From positions 434,001 to 498,000 of the forward strand of contig NZ_JAGTJJ010000002.1 of the NCBI RefSeq assembly GCF_028435365.1: a stretch of 64,000 bases of DNA, given 5' to 3'. This document shows, one piece after another, positions 9,288 to 17,424 of this stretch; position 1 is the first letter of the stretch; each line of letters begins with the position of its first letter. Made by a program: the position numbers and the translations under genes. Under the pieces are notes generated by a model. It ran no database searches, was not told where the DNA came from, and saw only the letters and a program-made list of their open reading frames with translations. This stretch comes from Polyangium jinanense. Its GTDB lineage: Bacteria; Myxococcota; Polyangia; Polyangiales; Polyangiaceae.

Positions 9288-9472
9288 GGGGGACTCTTAT
9301 TACACGATCCCCGGTTCGGCCCGCGCGCGGACCTCGTCGCGACGCACGGGGCTCGTCCGAACCCGGGGACCTCGAATTCCAAGGGCGCGTGCGTTGACCA
9401 GGTCCGGCCGCACCTGTAGAAAAGAATCGCGTTCGAGCGTCGCGGAAGGCGCCAACGCCGAATGGACGACCG

Positions 9473-10957
9473 ATGCGCTGGTTCGTGGAAATCTCGTCGG
9501 CCGGGCCCGCTGCCGAACCTCCGGCAAAGCTCACGGTGGAGGCGCCGCAGTGGCAGCCCGCGCTCCAGAAGGCCCGCGCGATGCGCGGGGACGACGGGTC
9601 GCTCGGCAACTTCTCGATCGAGCTGCTCGACGACGGCTACAAGGCCGTCGATCCCGTGAAGAAGCTCCGCTACACGGTGCGCAAAGCACCCGACACGGCC
9701 GAGCTCTCCCCCGGCGGGCAAGCCGCCGCGGAGCCGCCGAAGGGTCGCCCGGCCGTCACCGCGCCCCCGCGCGTCGCCGCGCCGCCCCGCGCGACGCCCG
9801 CGCCCGCAGCCACGCCGCTTCCGAACCATCGCGTGCTTTCGAGCCGCGAGGTGGCCGCCACGGAGAGCTCGCCGCTGACGTACCGCGAGTACGTGTACGT
9901 CGTGCCCGAGGGGACGTCGGTCGACGTCGGAAGGCGGGTCGTGCTCGATCGCTTCGAGGCCGTGAAAAAGGCGCTCGACGGCGCTCGTGGTGTGCTTGTG
10001 AACCTCGCGGTGTTCGATCACGCTTACGAGGGCAAACCCGAGCGCGCGCCGCTCGTGACGCTGATGTGGAAGGACTGGCGCGGTGAGCCGGAGGTGCGTC
10101 CGCCGGCGCCGCAGCCGAGCAAGTCCGTGGCCGCGCCTGCGCCGGCCGCGCCGCGTCCCGGCTCGACGCCGCCTCCGCCGCAGCGTGCCGTTTCCAGTCC
10201 GCCGCCTGCGCAGCGCTCGGTCTCGACGCCGCCCGCGCGTTCTCCCTCGGCGCCGCCTCCGCGCGCGCAGGCCGGGTCGAACCCCGCGCTGACGCCGCCC
10301 GCTCGTTCGCCCTCGGCGCCGCCTCCGCGCGCGCAGGCCGGGTCGAACCCCGCGCTCAAGGGCGGGGTCACGACCACCACGAAGTCCACGCCGCCGAAGG
10401 CGCGCGTGCGCACCGCCGAAGAGCTCATGAAGGAGCTCGAAGGCGCCTCGACGGATCTGCACTTCCTGGGCGACGCGCTCGAAGGTGCCGACTTCGTGGT
10501 CTCGATCCTCAAGGAGCAGCTCCCGAGCGAGCTCATCCTCGTGTGGTTCCACGACGCGGAAAAGCGCGAGCTCGTCCTCGTGCGCCAGCACGGCGGCAAG
10601 CACGATCGGCTGCTCGCCCGCATGCCCGATCGAACGGGCCTCGCGCAGGCCGCCATCGCCAACAAGAAGGCCCTCGTCATCAGCGACGCGCAGCGTGATC
10701 CGCGCGCCGTCGACGCGCGCTGGAAGGCCTTCGGCATCGATCCGAAGAGCATCGCCTGCGCCCCTGCGCTCGGCGGCGGCAAGACGCTCGGCCTGATCGA
10801 GATCGTGAACCCCACGGGCGGCGGTCGTTACGCCATGGCCGAGGGCAACGCGCTCACCTACGTCGGCAAAGAGCTCGCGGAGTTCCTCACCATCCAGGGC
10901 GTCGTGCTCGATCCCGAGAAGATCCGGGCCACGGCGAACAAGGCGGCGGCGCGCTAG
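9473..10957 (+). CDS. GAF-domain protein with Pro-rich linker
   Basis: 494 residues in three parts. Residues 1-200 form a poorly recognised N-terminal region including a YREYVYVVPEGT segment. Residues 205-310 are Pro/Ala-rich with a 22-residue duplication. The C-terminal 170 residues are a GAF domain (LPSELILVWFHDAEKRELVLVR, then ALVISDAQRDPRAVD, then LIEIVNP), likely a ligand- or signal-sensing cytoplasmic module. No signal peptide is visible. It lies 24 bases before a sensor histidine kinase on the same strand, so the pair are probably co-transcribed and the GAF protein may feed that kinase. An ATG at 9462 is another possible start in a different frame. Confidence 0.85.
   Translation: MRWFVEISSAGPAAEPPAKLTVEAPQWQPALQKARAMRGDDGSLGNFSIELLDDGYKAVDPVKKLRYTVRKAPDTAELSPGGQAAAEPPKGRPAVTAPPRVAAPPRATPAPAATPLPNHRVLSSREVAATESSPLTYREYVYVVPEGTSVDVGRRVVLDRFEAVKKALDGARGVLVNLAVFDHAYEGKPERAPLVTLMWKDWRGEPEVRPPAPQPSKSVAAPAPAAPRPGSTPPPPQRAVSSPPPAQRSVSTPPARSPSAPPPRAQAGSNPALTPPARSPSAPPPRAQAGSNPALKGGVTTTTKSTPPKARVRTAEELMKELEGASTDLHFLGDALEGADFVVSILKEQLPSELILVWFHDAEKRELVLVRQHGGKHDRLLARMPDRTGLAQAAIANKKALVISDAQRDPRAVDARWKAFGIDPKSIACAPALGGGKTLGLIEIVNPTGGGRYAMAEGNALTYVGKELAEFLTIQGVVLDPEKIRATANKAAAR
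10225..10356 (+). repeat. 66-bp in-frame tandem duplication inside the GAF gene
   Basis: Two adjacent 66-bp copies (10225-10290 and 10291-10356) encode the same 22 residues beginning TPPARSPSAPPP. The last 47 bases of each copy are identical and only about three positions differ overall, which points to a recent duplication in the linker. Confidence 0.9.
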
Positions 10958-10981
10958 TCGCGCGGCGCGCGGAAACCGTCC

Positions 10982-12616
10982 ATGCAGCGTCGTCGGCTGC
11001 GCGAGCGGCTGCTCTACTTCGCGATCGTCCCCGCGATCGTCTTCGCCGTCCTCGTGCTCGGCGGCATCGCGCTGCGCACCACGCTCCAGATCGAAAAAGC
11101 CCGCCAGCAGACGGTCTTCGACGCGACGCTCACCCTCGCCGACGAGCGCGTCGACCGCCTCGACAAGATCATCATCGCGCAGGACAACGTCGTCGCCGCG
11201 CACGTCGACATCGCGAACCTCACGACGATCGCACGCCGGTGGCTGCCCACGGCGTCACGCGAGACGCCCACGGTGCGCGCGATCCTCGTGCTCGATCTGA
11301 GCCACGACTCACGCGATGTCCTCGCCTTCGCCTCGCGCGCGCCGGGCCGCGAGGACGACGCGTTTCGGCGGCTCCTGCTCGGCCGGCTCTTCTCCAGCCT
11401 GAACTTCGAGGGCAACACGGAGGAGCTGCGCCACCTGCACCAGATCATCGATCAGCAGAGCATCCTGATCAGCTACTGGCAGCGCTCCTACGCGGGACGG
11501 CGTTATCTCGTCGTCGCCTGGCACGACGTCCCGCGCCTCGTGCACGACGTCTTCCCGCGGCTCTACCGCGACATCGATCGCGGCAACAGCCGCATGAACA
11601 TCACCGACGAGGAGGGCCGCATCGTCTTCGGCCCGCCGATCAAGGCCGGCGAGTTCACCGTCGGCCGCCCCTTCCCGACCACGCTCTACAACTGGCGCCT
11701 CCAGATCGCGCTCACCAGCGCCGACGACCTCGGCGACAAGGTCGAGCGGCAGCGCATGGTCGAGCTCGGCATGGTCGGCTTCGCGGCCATCGTCGTGCTC
11801 GTCGGCGTCATGATCGTCATCTTCGCGTCGATCAAGGAGCGAAGGCTCGCCGCGCTGAAGAGCGACTTCGTGGCGAACGTCTCGCACGAGCTGAAAACCC
11901 CGCTCGCGCTCGTCCGCATGTTCGGCGAGATCCTCCTCGCAGATCGCGTGGCCAGCGAGGACAAGCGAAGGCAGTACCTCCAGATCATCGTGAGCGAGAG
12001 CGAGCGGCTCACGGCGCTCATCGAAAACGTCCTCGATTTCGCCAAGGTCGAGCGCGGCAAGGCCGCGTACGAGTTCGCGCCCGGCAGGCTCGAGGACGTC
12101 GTCAGCCGCGCTGTCGACGTGTATCGCTATCGCGCCGAGCGCGACGGCATCGTCGTGCACCTCGCGAGCGCCGAGGGCCTGCCCGAGGCGATGATCGACG
12201 CCCGCGCAATGGAGCTCGCGATCATCAACCTGCTCGACAACGCCTTCAAGTACGCGAAGGACGGCGGCCGCGTCGACGTCGACGTCGTTTCGGACGATGG
12301 CTCGGTCGTCGTGCGCGTGAGTGATCGTGGCCCCGGCATCGATCCCGAGGAGCAGGAGCGCATCTTCGAGCGCTTCGTGCGCGGGCGGCGGGCGGGCGAG
12401 CAACGCATCCGCGGCAGCGGCATCGGGCTCGCGCTCGTCAAGCACATCGCCGAGAGCCACGGCGGCAGCGTCGAGGTGAAGAGCCCGGTCACCGAGGACG
12501 GCAAGGGCAGCGTGTTCATCCTGCGAATCCCGGCCCTGCGCGGCGAACCTCGCGGCGGATCGAAGCGCCTCTCGCCTGCGCCTTCGGAGCCGGACATCGA
12601 GCCCGAGGTCGCCTGA
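10982..12616 (+). CDS. Membrane sensor histidine kinase
   Basis: 544 residues. A membrane segment at about 10-31, an extracytoplasmic sensor domain to about 258, and a second membrane segment at about 262-282 are followed by HisKA and HATPase_c domains. The phosphoacceptor is His302 in SHELKTP. ATP-binding boxes are visible: N box NLLDNAFKYA, G1 DRGPGIDPEE, F box FERF and G2 GSGIGLALVK. No response regulator gene adjoins it, so it is an orphan kinase here, possibly working with the GAF protein upstream. Its TGA abuts the stop of crtE on the other strand with no gap (TGATCA at 12614-12619). Confidence 0.93.
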   Translation: MQRRRLRERLLYFAIVPAIVFAVLVLGGIALRTTLQIEKARQQTVFDATLTLADERVDRLDKIIIAQDNVVAAHVDIANLTTIARRWLPTASRETPTVRAILVLDLSHDSRDVLAFASRAPGREDDAFRRLLLGRLFSSLNFEGNTEELRHLHQIIDQQSILISYWQRSYAGRRYLVVAWHDVPRLVHDVFPRLYRDIDRGNSRMNITDEEGRIVFGPPIKAGEFTVGRPFPTTLYNWRLQIALTSADDLGDKVERQRMVELGMVGFAAIVVLVGVMIVIFASIKERRLAALKSDFVANVSHELKTPLALVRMFGEILLADRVASEDKRRQYLQIIVSESERLTALIENVLDFAKVERGKAAYEFAPGRLEDVVSRAVDVYRYRAERDGIVVHLASAEGLPEAMIDARAMELAIINLLDNAFKYAKDGGRVDVDVVSDDGSVVVRVSDRGPGIDPEEQERIFERFVRGRRAGEQRIRGSGIGLALVKHIAESHGGSVEVKSPVTEDGKGSVFILRIPALRGEPRGGSKRLSPAPSEPDIEPEVA

Positions 12617-13540
12617 TCAGAGCTCGGGCTGCTCGCCGAGCGCGCCTTGCGACACGGCCAGGTTGGCGCGGCGGCGGATGCGGTCGACGACTTGCGTGGC
12701 CCAGCGGGAAAGATCCTCGCGGCCGGGGCAATCCGGGATCGACACGATCGCCGCGTCGACGAGCTGTTCGAAGAGGTGCGTCGAGGCGCCGAGGCCGAGG
12801 TCGCTCGCCGTGTTCGGCCGCCCGAGCGCGGCATCGCGGCCCACGGGCTTGCCGGCGCTCGCCGCGTTGCTGAGCACGTCGAGCATGTCGTCGGCGATCT
12901 GGTAGGCCTCGCCGATCCGCTGCCCGAACCCGCGCCACGCCTCCGCCTCCTCTGCAACGGCGCCGGCTGCGAGCGCGCCGCCCACCGCGGCGGCTTCGAA
13001 CAGCGCGCCCGTCTTTGCCCTTCGGTAGAGCGTCGCGGGGATGTTCGGCTCGCTCTCCCAGCCCTGGCCCGCGATGATCCCGTAGGGCATCCCGACGCCG
13101 CGGCTGACCGTGGTCACGAGCTTGCCTAGCCGGAGCGGGGCCGCAATGGCCGCGCGGGCCAGGGTCTCGAAGGCGAGGGTGATGAGCTGGTCGCCGGCGA
13201 GCACGGCGAGCGCCTCGCCGAAGGCACGGTGTGTCGAAGGTTGTCCGCGCCGGGTCAGGGCAGCGTCGAAGCAGGGCAGGTCGTCGTGGACGAGCGACGC
13301 GCAATGCAAAAGCTCGATGGCGGTGGCCACGCCGTCGGCGAGGCCGTGGACGTCCTCCCCGCAGGCCATCGCGACGCGGAGACAGAGCTGCGGACGAATG
13401 CGAGCGCCTGCCGGGAACACCGAGTGGTAGACGGCGGCCGCGAGGCGGGGCGGTGCGCCCGGGGCGCACATGGGATCGAGGGCAGCGCGCAGAGCGCACT
13501 CGACGCGACTGGAGACATCCATGCGAGAGGTATCGTCCAT
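12617..13540 (-). CDS. crtE: Polyprenyl (geranylgeranyl-type) diphosphate synthase
   Basis: 307 residues; a trans-isoprenyl diphosphate synthase making the C20 precursor for carotenoids. The first Asp-rich motif is DDLPCFD at residues 86-92, the form seen in CrtE proteins; the second is DDMLD at 217-221; GDQL and RPQL motifs are also present. The frame is open to 13585, but I take the ATG at 13540, with AAGGG about 10 bases upstream, because the upstream stretch is palindromic promoter DNA. It is divergent from crtD, and together they open the carotenoid island. Chain length (C20 versus C15) is inferred from context. Confidence 0.92.
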   Translation of the reverse strand: MDDTSRMDVSSRVECALRAALDPMCAPGAPPRLAAAVYHSVFPAGARIRPQLCLRVAMACGEDVHGLADGVATAIELLHCASLVHDDLPCFDAALTRRGQPSTHRAFGEALAVLAGDQLITLAFETLARAAIAAPLRLGKLVTTVSRGVGMPYGIIAGQGWESEPNIPATLYRRAKTGALFEAAAVGGALAAGAVAEEAEAWRGFGQRIGEAYQIADDMLDVLSNAASAGKPVGRDAALGRPNTASDLGLGASTHLFEQLVDAAIVSIPDCPGREDLSRWATQVVDRIRRRANLAVSQGALGEQPEL

Positions 13541-13548
13541 CGATGTGG

Positions 13549-13601
13549 AACCCTTGTCAAGGGTTTGTTGGTACATGATGAACAAACTCTAGACACGTGT
13601 C
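13549..13601. promoter_or_regulatory. Candidate operators in the crtE/crtD divergent promoter
   Basis: Three symmetric sites crowd the 85-base divergent gap: the perfect palindrome AACCCTTGTCAAGGGTT (13549-13565), GTTTGTT and AACAAAC arms separated by 11 bases (13563-13587), and GACACGTGTC (13592-13601). TTGACA/TTGTCA sequences lie inside the first on both strands and could be -35 elements. A possible crtD promoter is TTGGTA (13568-13573), 16 bases, TAGACA (13590-13595). Two isolated matches to the 11-bp operator seen at crtI also occur at 13555 and 13598. The binding protein is not known from sequence. Confidence 0.55.
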
Positions 13602-13625
13602 CAAGGTTGTTGTAGGAATGGGCTC

Positions 13626-15158
13626 ATGGCGAATGGGACCAGCCGTGCGGTGGTGATCGGCGCCGGGGTGGGTGGCCTGGTGTCGGCGCTTTTGCTTGCT
13701 CGCCAGGGGATCGAGGTCGTGGTCCTCGAACGAGCGCCCAAGGTCGGCGGCAAGATGCGGCAGGTCGACGTGGCCGGCCGGGCGATCGACGCCGGGCCTA
13801 CGGTCATGACCATGCGCTGGGTCCTCGAGGAGATCTTCTCTGCGGCGGGGACCTCGCTCCACGCCGAGCTCACGCTTCGGCGGGCCGAGATCCTGGCGCG
13901 ACACGCCTGGGGAGAAGGTCCCACACTCGATTTGTACGCCAATCTCGACCGTTCGGTCGAGGCCATATCGACGTTCGCCGGCCGCGCCGAGGGCGAGGGA
14001 TACCGTAGGTTCTGCGCGTACACCCAGCGCATTTACGATACCGTTCAGAAGCCATTTCTCTGCTCGGAGCGTCCGAGCCTCACGTCGGCGATGGCGGCGG
14101 TGGGCTCGCTCGGCATCCAGGGAATGCTCGACATCGACGGCCACCGCACGCTCTGGAAGGCCCTCGGCGAGTTTTTTCAGGACGCACGTTTGCGTCAGCT
14201 CTTCGGCCGGTACGCCACGTATTGCGGCTCCTCGCCGTTTCTCGCGCCGGCCACGCTCAACGTGATCGCCCAGGTCGAGCGTGACGGCGTCTACCTCGTC
14301 GAGGGCGGCATGTACCGCGTCGCCGAGGCGCTCGCGCGGGTCGCCGAGCGCCACGGCGTCACGATTCGCTGCGGCGAGCACGTCACCGAGCTCGTCGTCG
14401 CCAGCAGCCGCGTCGCCGGCGTGCGCCTCGCCTCGGGCGAGCGTCTCGAGGCCGATCTCGTCGTCCACAATGGCGACCCCGCGGCGCTTTTCCAGGGAAT
14501 GCTCGGCGCGCAAGGGAAACGCGCCCTTCCGGCCCCCGCGGAGCGCTCGCTCTCGGCCGTCACCTGGGCCTTCGTCGCCGAGGCCCGGGGCGCGTATCCG
14601 CTCACGCGCCACAACGTATTTTTCTCGAAGGATTATCACGAGGAGTTCCGCGACCTCATAAGCCGCGGGACCCTGCCCCGGGAGCCCACGGTGTACGTCT
14701 GCGCCCAGGATCGCGACGACGGGGATCACGCGCATCCGGGCCCCGAGCGTTTCCTCTGCCTCGTCAATGCCCCGGCCCGCGGGGATCAGCGCGCCCTTAC
14801 CACTTCGGAGATCAAGCAATGCGAAACAGCTGCGTTCTCGCTCCTCGAGCGGGCGGGTCTCGTCTTTCCGCCGTTTGCCGCGCCGCCCGTCGTGACGACA
14901 CCGAGCGAGTTCGATCGCATGTTCCCGGCGACGGGGGGGGCGCTGTACGGCCCGGCGTCGCACGGGTGGAGGTCCCCGTTCGTGCGGGCGGCGTCGCGCA
15001 CGAAGATTCCGGGGCTCTACCTGGCGGGTGGAGCCGCCCATCCGGGGGCGGGCGTGCCGATGGCGGCCTTGAGCGGGCGCCTCTGCGCGAAAGCCGTGAT
15101 CGAGGACCTCGCTTCGACGAGCCGATCGCGCGAAACGGTTATGCGTGGTGGTATCTAG
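13626..15158 (+). CDS. crtD: CrtI/CrtD-type carotenoid desaturase, probably 3,4-desaturase
   Basis: 510 residues of the FAD-dependent phytoene desaturase family. The dinucleotide-binding motif GAGVGGLVSALLLARQG is at residues 13-29, DAGPTVMT follows at about 57, and the C-terminal FAD motif GLYLAGGAAHPGAGVPMA is intact. The segment FGRYATYCGSSPF followed by VEGGMYRVAEALA resembles CrtD, which introduces the 3,4 double bond into 1-hydroxy-carotenoids. The neighbouring crtC supports this. The last 12-15 residues are read from DNA that encodes the start of the CrtC domain in another frame, so the natural C-terminus may differ. Confidence 0.87.
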   Translation: MANGTSRAVVIGAGVGGLVSALLLARQGIEVVVLERAPKVGGKMRQVDVAGRAIDAGPTVMTMRWVLEEIFSAAGTSLHAELTLRRAEILARHAWGEGPTLDLYANLDRSVEAISTFAGRAEGEGYRRFCAYTQRIYDTVQKPFLCSERPSLTSAMAAVGSLGIQGMLDIDGHRTLWKALGEFFQDARLRQLFGRYATYCGSSPFLAPATLNVIAQVERDGVYLVEGGMYRVAEALARVAERHGVTIRCGEHVTELVVASSRVAGVRLASGERLEADLVVHNGDPAALFQGMLGAQGKRALPAPAERSLSAVTWAFVAEARGAYPLTRHNVFFSKDYHEEFRDLISRGTLPREPTVYVCAQDRDDGDHAHPGPERFLCLVNAPARGDQRALTTSEIKQCETAAFSLLERAGLVFPPFAAPPVVTTPSEFDRMFPATGGALYGPASHGWRSPFVRAASRTKIPGLYLAGGAAHPGAGVPMAALSGRLCAKAVIEDLASTSRSRETVMRGGI

Positions 15159-16036
15159 ACGCGCTCAGCGATGACGGCCGTCACGGCGTCACCATCATCG
15201 GCCTCGTCGGCAGCGTGTTTTCGCCGTTTTACGCGGCCGCACGCAAGCGCGGCCCGGCGGACCCGCTCGCCCATTGCTCGATGAACGTCGCGCTGTATGG
15301 CCCCGAGCGCGACGCGTGGTCGTTCACCGAGCGGGGCGGGACCGACGTGCGTCGTTATCGCACGGCGCTCGTCATCGGCCCGAGCTCGATGGAATGGCAG
15401 GACGACACGTTCCTCGTGCGCTTCGAAGAAAAGACCGCGCCGCTGCCCGGACGTGTCTCCGGCACCGTGCGGATCCATCCGTTCGCGGTCGCCGATGCAT
15501 CGTTCGTCCTCGACACGAACGGCCGCCACCGCTGGGCCCCCATTGCGCCGATCGCACGGGCCGAGGTCGACATCCGCCTCCCCGAATGCACGCGCTGGAC
15601 GGGCCTCGCGTACGTCGACTCCAACTTCGGCGACGAGCCGCTCGAAGACGGCTTCTCCGGGTGGAGCTGGAGCCGCGCCACCACGCGGAGCCGCACGGTC
15701 GTGACGTACGACTCTGTTCGTCGAGATGGAACCCGTGATCTCATCCAGCACAGCTTCTGCGCCGACGGGCGCGCAGAGCCGCTCGAGCCGCTCGCCCCCG
15801 CGCGCGTTTCGCGCACGCTCTGGGGCATGGAGCGCCTCGTCCGGGTCGATCCGGGCACGTCCCCGCGGCTCGTGCGCACGCTCGAAGACACGCCCTTTTA
15901 TGCGCGCTCGCAGCTCTCGGGCCGTTACCTCGGCGAACACGCGCATGGCGTGCACGAGGCGCTCTCGCTCGATCGGTTCCGAACCCCGGTGGTGCAGTTC
16001 ATGCTGCCGTATCGGATGCGACGCGCCTCGTCATGA
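15083..16036 (+). CDS. crtC: Carotenoid 1,2-hydratase; start unresolved
   Basis: Adds water across the terminal 1,2 double bond of acyclic carotenoids. The conserved block begins NGYAWWYLDALSDDG (from about 15135), then GSVFSPFYAAARKRG, DPLAHCSMNVALYG, SFTERGG and GPSSMEWQDD, all typical of CrtC. No ATG, GTG or TTG lies in this frame between GTG 14966 and GTG near 15210. The coordinates use a CTG at 15083 as a placeholder; GTG 14966 would give 356 residues but overlap crtD by 193 bases. The frame is -1 relative to crtD, so a CrtD-CrtC fusion by frameshift or a missing base is possible. The stop overlaps the next gene as ATGA. Confidence 0.85.
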   Translation: MRESRDRGPRFDEPIARNGYAWWYLDALSDDGRHGVTIIGLVGSVFSPFYAAARKRGPADPLAHCSMNVALYGPERDAWSFTERGGTDVRRYRTALVIGPSSMEWQDDTFLVRFEEKTAPLPGRVSGTVRIHPFAVADASFVLDTNGRHRWAPIAPIARAEVDIRLPECTRWTGLAYVDSNFGDEPLEDGFSGWSWSRATTRSRTVVTYDSVRRDGTRDLIQHSFCADGRAEPLEPLAPARVSRTLWGMERLVRVDPGTSPRLVRTLEDTPFYARSQLSGRYLGEHAHGVHEALSLDRFRTPVVQFMLPYRMRRASS

Positions 16037-17226
16037 CGCCGGACATCCCGAGCCTCCTCGGTTTCCTCCTCTTCGGCTGGTCCTTCGCCGTTGCCTCGAC
16101 TTCGCTCGAGGCCGTCCGGCGCACGACCTTCGCCCCACGCGCCGCCCTGCGCGAAGGCGCCGAGGCGGCCGTCCGGAAGGAAAACCCCTCCGTCCTCGTG
16201 GTGCGCCCGTGCGCGGGCAGCGAGCCCTCGCTCGAACGTACGCTCGCCTCGCTCGTCCTCGCGAAGCGCTCCTTCGACGTCCGCTGCCGCTTCGCGATCG
16301 AGGAGGCGGCAGACCCCGCCTTGCCCGCGGCGCAGAGGGCCGCCGAGGCGCTCACGCGCGCCGGCATCGAGGCCGAGATCGTCTTCACTGGGAGCGGCGG
16401 ACCGAACCGCAAGGCCGCGCAGCTCGCGGCCGCGGCCGAAGACGCCGACGTCCTCATCGTCACGGACAGCGACGTCGACCTCGCCGGCGTCGACCTCGAT
16501 GCCCTCGTCGCGCCGCTCGTCTCTGCCTCGCCTGCGTGGGTCGCGTGGGCGCCGCCGGCCGAGCATGCGCCCCCGCGGACGCTCGGCGATCACGCCTCTG
16601 CGGCCGTCCTCGGCGCCTCGCTTCACGCCTTCCCGGTGCTCGCGTGGCTCGACCCGCGTGGCCTCGTCGGCAAGCTCTTCGCCATCCGCGCGAGCGCGCT
16701 CGCGGCGATCGGCGGCTTTGGCTCGCTCGTCGACTACCTCGGCGAGGACATGGAGATCGCGCGGCGCGTCCGTGAACAAGGCGGCTCGGTCGTGGCGGTG
16801 CCGATCGTCGCGCGTTCGCTCGCCCAGGGTCGATCGTGGGAGGCCGTCATCGCCCGCTTCTCCCGGTGGCTCACGGTGATCCGCGCGCAGCGCCCGCTCC
16901 TCTTGTGGAGCTATCCCGCGCTCTTCTTCGCCACCTGGCCCATCGTCCTGCTCGCGTCGGCGTTCGCCTTCGTCGTCCCGCAGGTCGCCCTCGGCGCGGC
17001 GCTGCTCGCGCTCCTCGCGCGCCTCGTCATCGCGCTCGTCGCCGCGCGCGCCGCGGGCCGCCCGGTCGGCCTCTTCTCCGCGCTGCGGGATGCCGTCCTC
17101 GCCGACGTCGTGCTCGCTTTCGCCTTTGCGCGAACCCTGCGATCTCGAACGGTCACCTGGCGTGATCGTGTCCTCGTCGTCGATCGCACCGGCCTTTTGC
17201 AAAAGCCCGGTGCCGTGAAGCCCTGA
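16033..17226 (+). CDS. GT21-like glycosyltransferase, probable carotenoid glycosyltransferase
   Basis: 397 residues. It has an N-terminal membrane anchor (residues 6-25), a GT2/GT21-type catalytic domain and two or three C-terminal membrane segments. Visible motifs are VVRPCAGSEPSLERTL at the start of the fold, the metal-binding DSDVD, YLGEDMEIARRV and RFSRW (the QxxRW-type motif). GT21 enzymes such as ceramide glucosyltransferase use nucleotide sugars at the cytoplasmic membrane face. Its ATG overlaps the crtC stop by 4 bases, so it is translationally coupled to a gene that creates a carotenoid hydroxyl. This supports glycosylation of the 1-hydroxyl, by analogy to CruC of green sulfur bacteria; the acceptor is inferred. 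Confidence 0.83.
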   Translation: MTPDIPSLLGFLLFGWSFAVASTSLEAVRRTTFAPRAALREGAEAAVRKENPSVLVVRPCAGSEPSLERTLASLVLAKRSFDVRCRFAIEEAADPALPAAQRAAEALTRAGIEAEIVFTGSGGPNRKAAQLAAAAEDADVLIVTDSDVDLAGVDLDALVAPLVSASPAWVAWAPPAEHAPPRTLGDHASAAVLGASLHAFPVLAWLDPRGLVGKLFAIRASALAAIGGFGSLVDYLGEDMEIARRVREQGGSVVAVPIVARSLAQGRSWEAVIARFSRWLTVIRAQRPLLLWSYPALFFATWPIVLLASAFAFVVPQVALGAALLALLARLVIALVAARAAGRPVGLFSALRDAVLADVVLAFAFARTLRSRTVTWRDRVLVVDRTGLLQKPGAVKP

Positions 17227-17424
17227 GCTCGAACGTACGTCCTCGTAACACCGTCGACACCTTGGCGGTGCGCACCACGGCAGCCGCGTGCTGTCGAGAT
17301 TTTGGCGGATTTCGAGCGAAAAAGCGTGCAGGAGGCTGCGTTCTGCCCGCGAACGTTTCGTGGTATCGATGAGTCGCGGCGGGGGATGGTCGGTCGTCAC
17401 CTCTTCGAAATCGTTCGAGGTCAT

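Noticed and set aside
6190..9609. Single 1139-residue protein
   Set aside because: Only the last 298 residues are a real protein with its own signal peptide; the rest is out of frame with the GT-C gene.
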